64,000 nucleotides of DNA from Alkalimonas mucilaginosa. GTDB taxonomy: Bacteria; Pseudomonadota; Gammaproteobacteria; Enterobacterales; Alteromonadaceae. The stretch covers positions 248,001 to 312,000 of the forward strand of contig NZ_JAUGZK010000004.1 in assembly GCF_036327005.1 (NCBI RefSeq), written 5' to 3'. Below, in pieces: positions 17,792 to 26,734 of the stretch. Positions within the stretch are counted from its first letter, which is position 1, and the number at the start of each line of letters is the position of its first letter. The notes below the pieces were generated by a model. That model saw only the letters and a list, made by a program, of their open reading frames with translations. It was not told where the DNA came from and did no database searches. The position numbers and the translations under genes were made by a program.

Positions 17792-18613
17792 TCAGGGCCT
17801 GATGATGGCTGATTTTTTTTGGTATCCCTGAACACTATACCGCTGTTTTGTCTGAATACAATAGGCGCTGAGCAGATTCCCCCAGACACAGCCGGTATCC
17901 AGCGCAATTGCTTTTGAATGTGGACACTTACCATTGAGCGCAGCCCAGTGACCGAACAAGATGGTGGTGTTTTGCTGTTGCGGCCAAAAATGGTACCACG
18001 GAACTAAGGAACTGTTGTCGGGCCCACTTTTTTCTTTTAACTCCAGGCTGCCGTCTGGCAGACAAAAACGCATCCGTGTCAGTGCATTAATGGTAAAGCG
18101 CAGCTGATCGGAGGGGCTGTCTGTGGGCGACCAGTGGCTAGGTTCGTTGCCATACATAAAAGCCGTCAGACTGGCCGGATCTTGCTGCAGCCATGAGGTG
18201 ACTTTTTCCGCTTGCTGCATGGCGAATGTTCTGCTCCATCCTGGTGGGATACCCGCATGCACCAGTAGGTAGTCTTCATCGGGGCTGTGGATAAGGGGCT
18301 GCTGCTGCAGCCAGTGAATCAGCTCGGGAAAGTCTGCTGCCTGCAACAGCGGTTCCAACTGGTCTGCAGGTTTAATGTGGCCATGACCATAGTGGCTGGC
18401 GATCAGATTAAGATCATGATTGCCAAGCACCGTGATGGCGGCAGAGCCCAGACTACGGACGAAACGAAGCGTTTCAAGTGACTTGGGGCCACGGGCTACC
18501 AGGTCGCCACAGAACCAAAGTTGATCCTGCTTTTCATCGAACTTCAGCTCTGCCAGCAGATGTTGCAGTTGATCATAACAGCCCTGAATGTCTCCAAGCA
18601 CATAACTGGCCAT
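17792..18613 (-). CDS. apaH: Diadenosine tetraphosphatase (symmetrical)
   Basis: Hydrolyses Ap4A to two ADP and can remove Np4 caps from RNA; 273 residues. Calcineurin-like metallophosphatase motifs are in order: GDIQGCYDQL, GDLVARGPKSLETL, GNHDLNL, and the later HAGIPPGW. It is the last gene of lptD-surA-pdxA-rsmA-apaG-apaH, 11 bases after apaG. Length and order match E. coli. Confidence 0.96.
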   Translation of the reverse strand: MASYVLGDIQGCYDQLQHLLAELKFDEKQDQLWFCGDLVARGPKSLETLRFVRSLGSAAITVLGNHDLNLIASHYGHGHIKPADQLEPLLQAADFPELIHWLQQQPLIHSPDEDYLLVHAGIPPGWSRTFAMQQAEKVTSWLQQDPASLTAFMYGNEPSHWSPTDSPSDQLRFTINALTRMRFCLPDGSLELKEKSGPDNSSLVPWYHFWPQQQNTTILFGHWAALNGKCPHSKAIALDTGCVWGNLLSAYCIQTKQRYSVQGYQKKSAIIRP

Positions 18614-18624
18614 GGTAATACCGG

Positions 18625-18999
18625 TTAATTCAGGATATTCGGTAGTGCCAGGCGAAACAGCGGAATAGCCACCTGGAACTCATTGCGCTTGTTATCCTGC
18701 ATAATGTAATGCCCCTGCATGGTACCGACGGGTGTTTCCAACACGGCACCGCTGGTATAGCTGTAACTTTCATTCGGTGCCAGCTCAGGTTGCTCACCAA
18801 CAACCCCTTCACCATCGACTTCAACCTGCAGCCCATTTGCATCGGTAATCAGCCAGTGACGACGCAATAACTGCACTTTCTCCAGGCTGTTATTTTGAAT
18901 GCGGATGGTGTAGGCGAATACAAATTTATGTTGTTCTGGTTGAGACTGCGCAGCAATGTAAAAGGTTTCGGCAGAAACTTCTATGGCTGATGGATTCAT
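18625..18999 (-). CDS. apaG: ApaG (CorD) domain protein
   Basis: Small beta-sandwich protein of 124 residues of unclear biochemical role, associated with Co2+/Mg2+ resistance. The start ATG at 18999 overlaps the rsmA stop (ATGA), giving MNPSAIEVSAETFYI. The family core is present: FAYTIRIQNNS, LLRRHWLITDANG, GEGVVGEQPELAPNESYSYTSGA and GTMQGHYIM. It is translationally coupled to rsmA. Confidence 0.94.
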   Translation of the reverse strand: MNPSAIEVSAETFYIAAQSQPEQHKFVFAYTIRIQNNSLEKVQLLRRHWLITDANGLQVEVDGEGVVGEQPELAPNESYSYTSGAVLETPVGTMQGHYIMQDNKRNEFQVAIPLFRLALPNILN

Positions 19000-19805
19000 G
19001 ACTTGGTTGTATCCTGTTGCGTCGCTAACCACTGGGCTATGCGGATAAAATCATCCACTGACAGCTGTTCTGGACGTTGGCCTGGATCCAGTCCAAGCGC
19101 GGCGAGTTGCTCGGCAGTAGCCAGATTGCCTAAACAATTACGTAAGGTTTTTCGGCGCTGATTAAAGGCTTCAAGACAGACCTGGTTCAGTATCTGTACC
19201 GGCACTTGCTCGGCTTCAGGCCTGGTTCGCGGCAGCAAGCGCACTACGGCAGAGTCTACTTTGGGAGCTGGCTTAAAGGCGCCAGGGCCTACCTCAACCA
19301 CAGGCAAAGCGTCACAGTAATACTGAGTCATAACGGACAAACGGCCAAAGGCCTTGCTGCCCGGAGCTGCTGTCATACGCTGTACCACTTCCTTTTGCAG
19401 CATAAAGTGCATGTTCTCAATCAGATGGCTGTATCGGAACAGATGAAACAGCAGTGGAGTGGAGATGTTGTAAGGCAGGTTGCCGAAGATTTTCATGTTC
19501 TTACCGGGCTGCGCTAAGGTTGAAAAATCAAACTTCATTGCGTCGGTTTGAATGATGGTCAGTTTATCTGCCAAGGTCGGGTGCTGTTGCAAGCGGGCCG
19601 CAAGATCGCGATCCAGCTCAATGACGGTCAGGCGATCGGTACGTTCCGCTACCGGCTCGGTAATGGCACCAAGACCAGGACCTATTTCAATCAGGGTTTC
19701 GCCTGGTTGTGGTCGGATAGCTTTTACGATGCGCTCAATCACGACGGGGTCGTGCAAGAAGTTTTGGCCAAAACGTTTTCTGGCTTTATGTTCGGGTTGG
19801 TTCAT
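18996..19805 (-). CDS. rsmA: 16S rRNA (A1518/A1519-N6,N6)-dimethyltransferase
   Basis: KsgA; dimethylates the two adjacent adenosines in the 3' hairpin of 16S rRNA; loss gives kasugamycin resistance. 269 residues. N-terminal KRFGQNFLHD, SAM motif IEIGPGLGAIT, and catalytic NLPYNIS are intact. Its start overlaps the pdxA stop by 4 bases, and its stop overlaps the apaG start, so the three are translated in sequence. Confidence 0.96.
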   Translation of the reverse strand: MNQPEHKARKRFGQNFLHDPVVIERIVKAIRPQPGETLIEIGPGLGAITEPVAERTDRLTVIELDRDLAARLQQHPTLADKLTIIQTDAMKFDFSTLAQPGKNMKIFGNLPYNISTPLLFHLFRYSHLIENMHFMLQKEVVQRMTAAPGSKAFGRLSVMTQYYCDALPVVEVGPGAFKPAPKVDSAVVRLLPRTRPEAEQVPVQILNQVCLEAFNQRRKTLRNCLGNLATAEQLAALGLDPGQRPEQLSVDDFIRIAQWLATQQDTTKS

Positions 19806-20815
19806 GCGTTTGTGGATGCTCCGGCTGACGTTTTTTGGGCCCGCTGAATAAGTTGAATGGCTTGCTCGACAGCATGCAACAGGCTGCCTGGATCGGCCTG
19901 GCCAGTGCCCGCCAGGTCAAGTGCAGTTCCATGATCGACGGAAGTACGAATCAAAGGCAAGCCCAGGCTGATATTCACAGATTTGCCGAACCCCATATGC
20001 TTAAGGACCGGCAAGCCCTGATCGTGGTACATGGCGAGTACGACATCGGCATCGTTCAGATACTTAGGCTGAAATAAGGTATCGGCAGGCAGGGGCCCAA
20101 CCAGGTCCATGCCTTGCTGCCTTAAGGCATTCAGGGTTGGGATGATGATATCCAGCTCCTCGCGGCCAAGGTGGCCGTTTTCACCAGCATGAGGATTTAA
20201 ACCACAAACATAGATGCGGGGCTGAGCAATGCCAAATTTCTGCTGCATATCCTGATGCAGTACCTGCAGTACCACTTGTAAGCGCTCGGCCGTGATGGCT
20301 TTAGCTACATAAGCCAGGGGAATGTGCGTGGTTGCAAGTGCCACCCGCAAGCCCTCTGTGGCCAGCATCATCACTACATGACTGCTGTTGCACTGATGGG
20401 CAAAAAACTCGGTATGGCCACTAAAAGGAATACCTGCCTGGTTGATAATTCCTTTATGGACAGGGCCGGTCACTATGGCTGCAAACTGGCCCTGAATAGT
20501 GTGTTCACCGGCAAAACTCAGGGTTTCTACCACGTAAGGGCCATTGGCTTCATTCAGGATGCCGGCTTGCACTTCCTCGGCTGTTTGAAATGCCGCAAGT
20601 GTCAGACTACCTGCACGTTGTGGTTTTGCTGCTGTCTCTGGTTGATAAGGCAGCAACTCTACCTGAATACCAAGCTGCTTAGCACGCTGCTGCAATAGCC
20701 TGGCATCTGCACAGACTACCAGTTCAACCGGCCAGTCACGACTGGCCAGTTGCAATACCAAATCAGGTCCTATACCTGCTGGTTCACCTGGAGTGATGCC
20801 AAGACGTGCTGTCAT
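19802..20815 (-). CDS. pdxA: 4-hydroxythreonine-4-phosphate dehydrogenase
   Basis: NAD-dependent enzyme of pyridoxal phosphate synthesis, 337 residues. ITPGEPAGIGPDL at the N-terminus, TGPVHKG, SGHTEFFAH (metal-binding His), NPHAGENGHLG and MYHDQGLPVLKHMGF are all present. It is 3 bases downstream of surA and overlaps rsmA by ATGA, as in many gammaproteobacteria. Confidence 0.96.
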   Translation of the reverse strand: MTARLGITPGEPAGIGPDLVLQLASRDWPVELVVCADARLLQQRAKQLGIQVELLPYQPETAAKPQRAGSLTLAAFQTAEEVQAGILNEANGPYVVETLSFAGEHTIQGQFAAIVTGPVHKGIINQAGIPFSGHTEFFAHQCNSSHVVMMLATEGLRVALATTHIPLAYVAKAITAERLQVVLQVLHQDMQQKFGIAQPRIYVCGLNPHAGENGHLGREELDIIIPTLNALRQQGMDLVGPLPADTLFQPKYLNDADVVLAMYHDQGLPVLKHMGFGKSVNISLGLPLIRTSVDHGTALDLAGTGQADPGSLLHAVEQAIQLIQRAQKTSAGASTNA

Positions 20816-20818
20816 GAC

Positions 20819-22102
20819 TTAATCCACAATTTCAATGTAGGCTTCATCTCGTAGCTCACGTAAGAAGCTGGTGGATTCTTCATTAAAACGACGATTGAAA
20901 ATCATCCGGTAGATTTGTTCACGCTGCCGGTCTGCCGTTGCATCAACGGAGCGACGATCCAACAGTTGTACAACGTGCCAGCCATGCTCTGTCCTGAAAG
21001 GCTCACTAATTTCATTGAGCTCAAGCCTCAGCAGGGTGTCACGAAACTCGGGTACGAAGATATCGGGTTCCGCCCAGCCAAGGTCGCCACCGCTATTGCG
21101 GGAGCCCGGATCTTCGGAGTGTTCCCTGGCAAATTCAGCAAAGTCAGCGTTGCCGGCCCGGAAATCGGCAACAAAGCGCGCCAGCCGATCCCTTGCCCGT
21201 TCTTCGCTCACAATGATGGAAGGGCGGATCAACACATGGCGGGATTTTGTTTCCAGAATTTCAGCGACATTTTCGCCACGGATATCAAAAATGGTCAGGA
21301 TGTGGAAGCCGGCACCGGAGCGTAGCGGGCCAATCAGATCACCGCGCCGTTTGCCGCGAATGGCTTCTGCAAACAAGGTAGGCATTTCATTGATATTCAT
21401 CCAACCCATATCACCGCCTTCCAGTGCCCGGCTGCCAGATGATGAGGTAATGGCTTGCTGGCGGAAGTCTGTACCATCCTTTAGCAACTCAAGCACCCGC
21501 TCAGCCTGACGGCGAGCCTGCTCAATGTCATCGGTACCTGGCTGGCTTGGCAAACCAATCAGAATATGGCCGATGTTGTACTGCTCGGACGTTGCACCTT
21601 GCTCCTGCATGACGCGCAACAGGCTTTCCACTTCTTGCGGGCTGATGTAAATACGGCGCTGGACTGCATTGCGCATTACTTCACTGGTGGTGATCTCTTC
21701 ACGAAGACGCTCACGGAATTGCTGGTAGCTGCCTTCTTCCCGCTCTACCTGGAGCCGGAACTGGTCTAGCGTCATGTTCTCGCCTGCAGCAATACGTTGA
21801 ATGGTTTGATCAAGCTGAGCATCACTGATCTGCAGGCCCATCCGATTGGCCATTTGCATTTGCAGACTGGTTTCTATCAAGCGCTCCAGTGCCTGTACCC
21901 GCAGTACTTCGTCGGATGGTAAGCCTTGTCCCTGAGCCGAAGCATTGCGTTTTACCCGCTCTACGATTTCACGTACTTCGGATTCCAGTACGACACCACT
22001 GTCAACAATAGCTGCAATGCGATCGATTTCTCGTTCAGCAGCATAGCTTTGCGGCAATGCCAGCAAACTACCGAGCAGTACAATACAGAAAAGTAATCTC
22101 AT
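20819..22102 (-). CDS. surA: Periplasmic chaperone and peptidyl-prolyl isomerase SurA
   Basis: Outer-membrane-protein chaperone, 427 residues. Signal peptide about 1-21 (cleaved after SYA). The N-terminal chaperone domain (DRIAAIVDSGVVLESEV) is followed by two parvulin domains, starting near ATSEQYNIGHILI and TKSRHVLIRPSII, and a C-terminal helix region. The frame starts with ATG and runs 11 bases after lptD. Role in LptD folding fits the operon. Confidence 0.96.
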   Translation of the reverse strand: MRLLFCIVLLGSLLALPQSYAAEREIDRIAAIVDSGVVLESEVREIVERVKRNASAQGQGLPSDEVLRVQALERLIETSLQMQMANRMGLQISDAQLDQTIQRIAAGENMTLDQFRLQVEREEGSYQQFRERLREEITTSEVMRNAVQRRIYISPQEVESLLRVMQEQGATSEQYNIGHILIGLPSQPGTDDIEQARRQAERVLELLKDGTDFRQQAITSSSGSRALEGGDMGWMNINEMPTLFAEAIRGKRRGDLIGPLRSGAGFHILTIFDIRGENVAEILETKSRHVLIRPSIIVSEERARDRLARFVADFRAGNADFAEFAREHSEDPGSRNSGGDLGWAEPDIFVPEFRDTLLRLELNEISEPFRTEHGWHVVQLLDRRSVDATADRQREQIYRMIFNRRFNEESTSFLRELRDEAYIEIVD

Positions 22103-22113
22103 AAACCCCTACA

Positions 22114-24399
22114 CTAATTATTCAATAAATATGGACGACGATAATTGAAGATGCCATTAGATAACATGTCTGTGACGCCAAAACCAGTGTTATCGCCAAA
22201 GCCTTTTAACACAAATTGCAGCGATATCCCGTGATCAAAACGGCTAGGTGCCACCAAATCGAGCTGATCCCTGCCAAGCTCTGCTACAATTTGTCGTCTT
22301 GCCACAACACGGACCGCCCAGCAACAGGATTCATATTGTATTCCCAAATGGGCATCCAGCATGCGGCTGCGTTCTAAATCGTAGTAATAGCTACTCACAA
22401 CTTGCCAATCATCAGCAATCGGCATGGTGCCTAGTATGCCAAGCTGGCTTATTTCGTAATCTGAGACAGCCCTGCTGTAACGATGGTTCAATTGGAACAG
22501 TTTTTTATCATCACCCCGGTAATCCAGGGTGGCGTTACTTTTGATCAGATTCCGGCTATCGCTGTCATATTGCACGCCGGCACTGACGAACCAACGACGA
22601 TGCCATTGCCACATCGCTTCTGCAGCTAACATCGACTCGATACTGGTCAGGTTTTGCTGGTGCGGATCAGTTTGCTCGGTCGGTGGTTGCAAAAAGATGA
22701 TCTGGCCTAAACTAAAACGAAATTGCTCCCGGTCGGTTGCATCGTAAATACGACTGGTAGCACCTATCGTCAATTGATTGGCTTCATTGATACGATCAAT
22801 ACCGGAAAAACGGTTTTGCCGAAACAGGCCAAAGTAATCGTCTTGCAGCCGGGTAGTATCGAATAAACCAATATTCGTTTGATCGCGATAGGGTACATAC
22901 AAATACTGCAATTGTGGCTCAAAGGTCTGATGTGAGCCTATTGCTTTGCCTGTTAAGGCCCGCTCAAAATTTAACTGAGCCCGCAAACGAAACTTAGGTA
23001 GAGTACGTTGCAACCTGTTGTGTTCTTCCGGCAAGCCAGATTGGCTGTTTTGCTGGTAGCGTGTATGCATTAAGCTGGCTTCTGCCACCAGTTCGGCACC
23101 AGGTGTGATCAGAGGAAGCCTGATTTCTGGCTCCAGATGCATTCGGTGCGCTGATTGGATCAAAGCGGCATCATTACGAAAATAGGCGTAGTTGGCATGC
23201 CAGTCAAACTCAAGCATGGCAACTGGCAACGGTGCTGGTGCTCTTAACTCAACCTGCGGTAAGGCAGCATAGGCTTTGTCGTGATCTCCGAGTACCGAGA
23301 ACCCCTGCAGCTGGATAGTGGCCTGCAATTGCTCACCAAAGTATGTCAGGTTAGCCTGTTTCAGTAACTGCGTATCCGAAGCGTTGGCGTAATCGGAGCC
23401 TAGCTCCGTTAAATAGGCATCATCACTGACATCTGTCAGATCCAGGGTTGCACGCCAACGTGGGGTAAAGTCACTCAACTGCTGATAGTGCGCCAGGTAG
23501 CGCTCTCCAAGATCCGTTCGTTCGCGATCTTTTGCCATGTATTCAAACTGCATCAGCCCTTGATGTGCCTCTGTCAGGTACCGGAACTCGGTTTTTAATT
23601 GGTAACCCCTATTGGTCATAAGGCGGGGAGCCAGTGTCATATCGTAGTTCGGTGCCAGGTTCAGATAATAGGGCAGTTCTAAATCTATGCCTAACCGCTG
23701 CGAGTTGCTTATTTTTGGTAACAACAAGCCGGAGCGTCGTTCATCGGTGATCGGGAAGGACAAATAAGGCAGATACAGTACAGGAACATCTTTTACCCGA
23801 AAAACACTATGCCAGGCTTCACCCCAGCCCTCATCGGCATTCAGGTGAATGCGCTGTGCGTGCAATGCCCAGCTGTCATCACCAACCGGACAGGCGGTAA
23901 AACTGGCTTGTTCCAGCTGGAGCTGATGCTCTGTTGCCGACAAAACATGGGCTGCGCCCCGGCCTGCCTGGTTAATCAGGCGGTAGTCGGCTTGTTGCAG
24001 CTCAACACGATTGCTGGCTAAATCTGCCTGAAACTGCTGACTACGTACGGCAAGGGCGGCACTGTAATAATCAATACCACCTTCGGCAAAGATTTGTTGT
24101 TGGCTCTGATCAAAGCGTGCCTGAGGCGCCTGTAATAAGGTATCACGATAGCTGACGCGAACATCTCCCAGAAAGCTCGCTTGCTGGTTGGCGTTTAAAT
24201 GCAACCCATCCGACTCAATCAGGAGCTGGTTGTTACTTTTATCCAGTGGTCCTGTGGCTGGTGGTAGCTGTACAGGAGGGTAACAGCTCAGTGGCAAAGC
24301 GGCATCAGCAGGTTCAGCTTCCGCGGCAAAACCATTCGTTCGTACACAGAGCGAAGCCATCAGACAGGAGATCACCAGGCTGGTCAAGCGGAATGTCAT
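22114..24399 (-). CDS. lptD: LPS-assembly protein LptD
   Basis: Outer-membrane LPS translocon barrel, 761 residues. Signal peptide about residues 1-25; an N-terminal LptA-like OstA domain (about 50-170) and then a large beta-barrel. The disulfide cysteines seem conserved: C39 (SCYPPV), C170 (FTACPVG) and the adjacent pair C692-C693 (YESCCWAV), matching the E. coli 31/173/724/725 pattern. PYYLNLAPNYDMTLAPRLMTNRGYQL-like barrel segments are typical. It is the first gene of the operon; it is divergent from djlA. Confidence 0.96.
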   Translation of the reverse strand: MTFRLTSLVISCLMASLCVRTNGFAAEAEPADAALPLSCYPPVQLPPATGPLDKSNNQLLIESDGLHLNANQQASFLGDVRVSYRDTLLQAPQARFDQSQQQIFAEGGIDYYSAALAVRSQQFQADLASNRVELQQADYRLINQAGRGAAHVLSATEHQLQLEQASFTACPVGDDSWALHAQRIHLNADEGWGEAWHSVFRVKDVPVLYLPYLSFPITDERRSGLLLPKISNSQRLGIDLELPYYLNLAPNYDMTLAPRLMTNRGYQLKTEFRYLTEAHQGLMQFEYMAKDRERTDLGERYLAHYQQLSDFTPRWRATLDLTDVSDDAYLTELGSDYANASDTQLLKQANLTYFGEQLQATIQLQGFSVLGDHDKAYAALPQVELRAPAPLPVAMLEFDWHANYAYFRNDAALIQSAHRMHLEPEIRLPLITPGAELVAEASLMHTRYQQNSQSGLPEEHNRLQRTLPKFRLRAQLNFERALTGKAIGSHQTFEPQLQYLYVPYRDQTNIGLFDTTRLQDDYFGLFRQNRFSGIDRINEANQLTIGATSRIYDATDREQFRFSLGQIIFLQPPTEQTDPHQQNLTSIESMLAAEAMWQWHRRWFVSAGVQYDSDSRNLIKSNATLDYRGDDKKLFQLNHRYSRAVSDYEISQLGILGTMPIADDWQVVSSYYYDLERSRMLDAHLGIQYESCCWAVRVVARRQIVAELGRDQLDLVAPSRFDHGISLQFVLKGFGDNTGFGVTDMLSNGIFNYRRPYLLNN

Positions 24400-24535
24400 T
24401 TGTTAGCTAAACCTTGATTCATCATAGAGGAAAGCGCAGCGGCATATAATAAAGCAAATTTCGAATGGCTGCTATGCTGATCTCTGGCGTCATTATAGAA
24501 TACACGATCTCTGTGCTGGTGCGCTAACTGAGTGC

Positions 24536-24544
24536 TGGTATAAT
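24536..24544 (+). promoter_or_regulatory. Extended -10 promoter upstream of djlA
   Basis: TGGTATAAT, an exact TATAAT with the TGn extension, 87 bases before the djlA start codon. No good -35 is visible, usual for extended -10 promoters. The rest of the 231-base gap between lptD and djlA holds no gene that I can support. Confidence 0.5.
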
Positions 24545-24630
24545 AGCCGCTAAAATTTATACCAATGAGGGTGACTTTCTGAAAACGCCAGTTTACTTAC
24601 TGTATCTTAACTTCGCGATGGTAGTGTCTC

Positions 24631-25437
24631 GTGTGGGGTAAAATTCTTGGCGCTTTGTTTGGGATGGCGATACTGAAAATCCCCGGGCTTTGCATTGGTT
24701 TACTCATCGGTCATTGGTTCGACCGTGCGCTGGCGAGGCAATTCGAAGGCCGCGGAGGTTTTCAGGGGTATTTCCAAAGCCGGCAAGAGGCCCAGGGTAT
24801 TTTTATGTACAGTACCTTTGCTGTGATGGGGCATCTGGCCAAGTCAACCGGAGTGGTTACTCAGGCCCATATTCGTCAGGCGCAACATTTTATGATGGAG
24901 TTGGGGCTCAGCAGCCAGCAACAAAAAGAGGCCCAAAGTGCCTTCCGGGATGGCAAAGCAACAAATTTTGCCTGGGACAAGCAACTGGCAGAGTTGAAAG
25001 AAGCTTATCACCAACGGCCGGATGTATTACTGCTGTTTCTGGAAATCCAATTAGGGATTGCTTTGGTTGATGGCAAGATCACCAGCACCCAGCGGCAGCT
25101 GCTTAGCAGCATGGCCCGGCAGTTGGACTTTTCTGAGTTTGAGTTTGAACAAATCCTTGGCCGGCATGAAGCCGAAGCACGTTTTAATCAACGTCGCCCG
25201 CATCGGCCAACTAAAGCTTCGGGATTGGATCTCACCGATGCATTTACCTTGTTGGGAGTGAGTAAAGATTGCACGCCCCAACAATTAAAGAAAGCGTACA
25301 AACGCCGGATGGCTCAGCATCATCCGGATAAGTTGATGGCACAGGGCATGCCGCAGGAGATGATGGAGTTAGCCAAGCAAAAAACGCAAGATATCCAGGC
25401 GGCCTACGAGCTCATCAAGCAGCAGCGCGCCCTCTAA
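24631..25437 (+). CDS. djlA: Co-chaperone DjlA
   Basis: Membrane-anchored DnaJ-like co-chaperone for DnaK, 268 residues. GTG start (VWGKILGALFG). One N-terminal TM segment with glycine-rich GLCIGLLIGHWFDRA, a central TerB-type helical domain (about 50-175) and a C-terminal J domain (about 205-268) with the invariant HPD (HHPDKLMAQG). In E. coli djlA also sits between lptD and rluA-rapA. Here four extra genes intervene before rluA. Confidence 0.94.
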   Translation: MWGKILGALFGMAILKIPGLCIGLLIGHWFDRALARQFEGRGGFQGYFQSRQEAQGIFMYSTFAVMGHLAKSTGVVTQAHIRQAQHFMMELGLSSQQQKEAQSAFRDGKATNFAWDKQLAELKEAYHQRPDVLLLFLEIQLGIALVDGKITSTQRQLLSSMARQLDFSEFEFEQILGRHEAEARFNQRRPHRPTKASGLDLTDAFTLLGVSKDCTPQQLKKAYKRRMAQHHPDKLMAQGMPQEMMELAKQKTQDIQAAYELIKQQRAL

Positions 25438-25470
25438 CCACTTTTTCATGCATTGTTCTGAGGTACTTTC

Positions 25471-26310
25471 ATGCTTATTGACGGAAGCTGGCTGCAACGA
25501 TTAAAGCAGATTGAGCAAAGCCATTATTTTCAGGGCTTTGTGATTGCAGTCATTGTGATTGCCGCCCTGACTGTGGGGGCAAAAACCTATCCTTTGCCAG
25601 GCTGGCTGGAGCAAGGCATCTCAGTGCTGGATGTCGCCATTACTTTATTTTTTCTGGTTGAGATTAGCATTCGCTTCTTATCCTCGGAGCAAAAAAAGCG
25701 CTTTTTTCATGACGGCTGGAATGTGTTTGATACGCTGATTGTGGTGGCCAGCTTAATTCCACTGCCAGACAGTGAAATGGTGGTGATTGGCCGTTTGCTA
25801 AGGGTATTGCGGGTGTTGCGCTTGGTCTCTATCGTGCCTGAGCTGCGATTCTTAATTAATGCTTTGCTCAAAGCTATTCCGAAAATGGGCTATATTGCCT
25901 TGTTGATGTTTATCATTTTTTATATTTTTGCCGCCGTCGGCTCCATCTTTTTTGCCGAGATTGATGAGTTCTTATGGGGTGATATCTCTATTTCCATGCT
26001 GACTTTGTTCCGGGTAGCGACCTTCGAAGACTGGACCGATGTGATGTACGATACAATGGCGGTTTATCCGTTAAGCTGGATTTACTACATCGTATTTATT
26101 TTCCTGACCACTTTTATCTTTTTGAATATGATGGTGGGTGTAATTCTGGAAATTATGACAAATGAAACCCGGAAAGAAGATCATCAGCAACAGGAAGATC
26201 ATCATACTGAGTTGCTGCAGCAACTGACCGCGCTGCAGCAACAGGTGGCTCAACTGAATCGCCGCTTGGATCAGCAGCAGGATACGGCAGGCAACACCGG
26301 AGAGGGTTGA
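25471..26310 (+). CDS. Voltage-gated cation channel, single-domain (NaChBac/NavAb type)
   Basis: Six-TM one-domain channel of 279 residues, expected to form tetramers in the inner membrane. S4 carries four arginines at every third position (R108, R111, R114, R117). The pore loop LTLFRVATFEDWTD aligns with NavAb, and the filter is T184-F-E-D-W-T-D190, with acids where NavAb has Glu, Ser and Met. S6 is FIFLTTFIFLNMMVGVILEIM. The C-terminus (about 236-276) is a Gln/His-rich coiled coil, likely the tetramerisation bundle. The three acids are the same positions changed in the engineered calcium-selective CavAb, so calcium permeation is plausible (inference). Its last 40 bases overlap the convergent lipoprotein gene. 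Confidence 0.88.
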   Translation: MLIDGSWLQRLKQIEQSHYFQGFVIAVIVIAALTVGAKTYPLPGWLEQGISVLDVAITLFFLVEISIRFLSSEQKKRFFHDGWNVFDTLIVVASLIPLPDSEMVVIGRLLRVLRVLRLVSIVPELRFLINALLKAIPKMGYIALLMFIIFYIFAAVGSIFFAEIDEFLWGDISISMLTLFRVATFEDWTDVMYDTMAVYPLSWIYYIVFIFLTTFIFLNMMVGVILEIMTNETRKEDHQQQEDHHTELLQQLTALQQQVAQLNRRLDQQQDTAGNTGEG

Positions 26311-26693
26311 GCCGCTGTTGCGGCTGCCGGCAGCAGATAATTATCGAAGGTGAAAATTTCGCTGCTCTCGAGGGAGATTTTCCGGTAGCCCTCGGCTTCT
26401 TCCAGTACCACCACTTCACTGGTGACTGTATGAATGGTGCACTGATCGGTAGGTAACAGTTCTGCCAGATAGCGGGCCATGGAGCGCAGTTGAGCGCTGG
26501 CTGCCAGGCGACGGGTTTCAGCTTCATCGTGGCAAATATGCGCCTGTTCTACCAGCACCATGGTGCTGCCGACACTGGATACGGGCTGTTCAATCATCTC
26601 GGCTGCTGGTGGCGCTGGTTGTCGCGGGGTTGAGCAAGCCTGTAAAAGTCCAAGGCTGAGGATGGTGACGATGGCACAGGTTTTTACATTCAT
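26271..26693 (-). CDS. Predicted small lipoprotein, unknown function
   Basis: Protein of 140 residues starting at the ATG at 26693. It has a type II signal peptide with lipobox LLQAC and a mature N-terminus CSTPRQPAPP. The rest has no domain I recognise; three further cysteines include one in HICHDEAE and two at the extreme C-terminus (SCC). An aspartate-rich or sorting signal is not visible after the Cys, so outer-membrane location is possible. It converges with and overlaps the cation channel by 40 bases. Gene identity is likely but function unknown. Confidence 0.6.
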   Translation of the reverse strand: MNVKTCAIVTILSLGLLQACSTPRQPAPPAAEMIEQPVSSVGSTMVLVEQAHICHDEAETRRLAASAQLRSMARYLAELLPTDQCTIHTVTSEVVVLEEAEGYRKISLESSEIFTFDNYLLPAAATAAQPSPVLPAVSCC

Positions 26694-26734
26694 AACAATT
26701 ACCAAATGATGAAAGTCGACGCAACAGGGATTGA

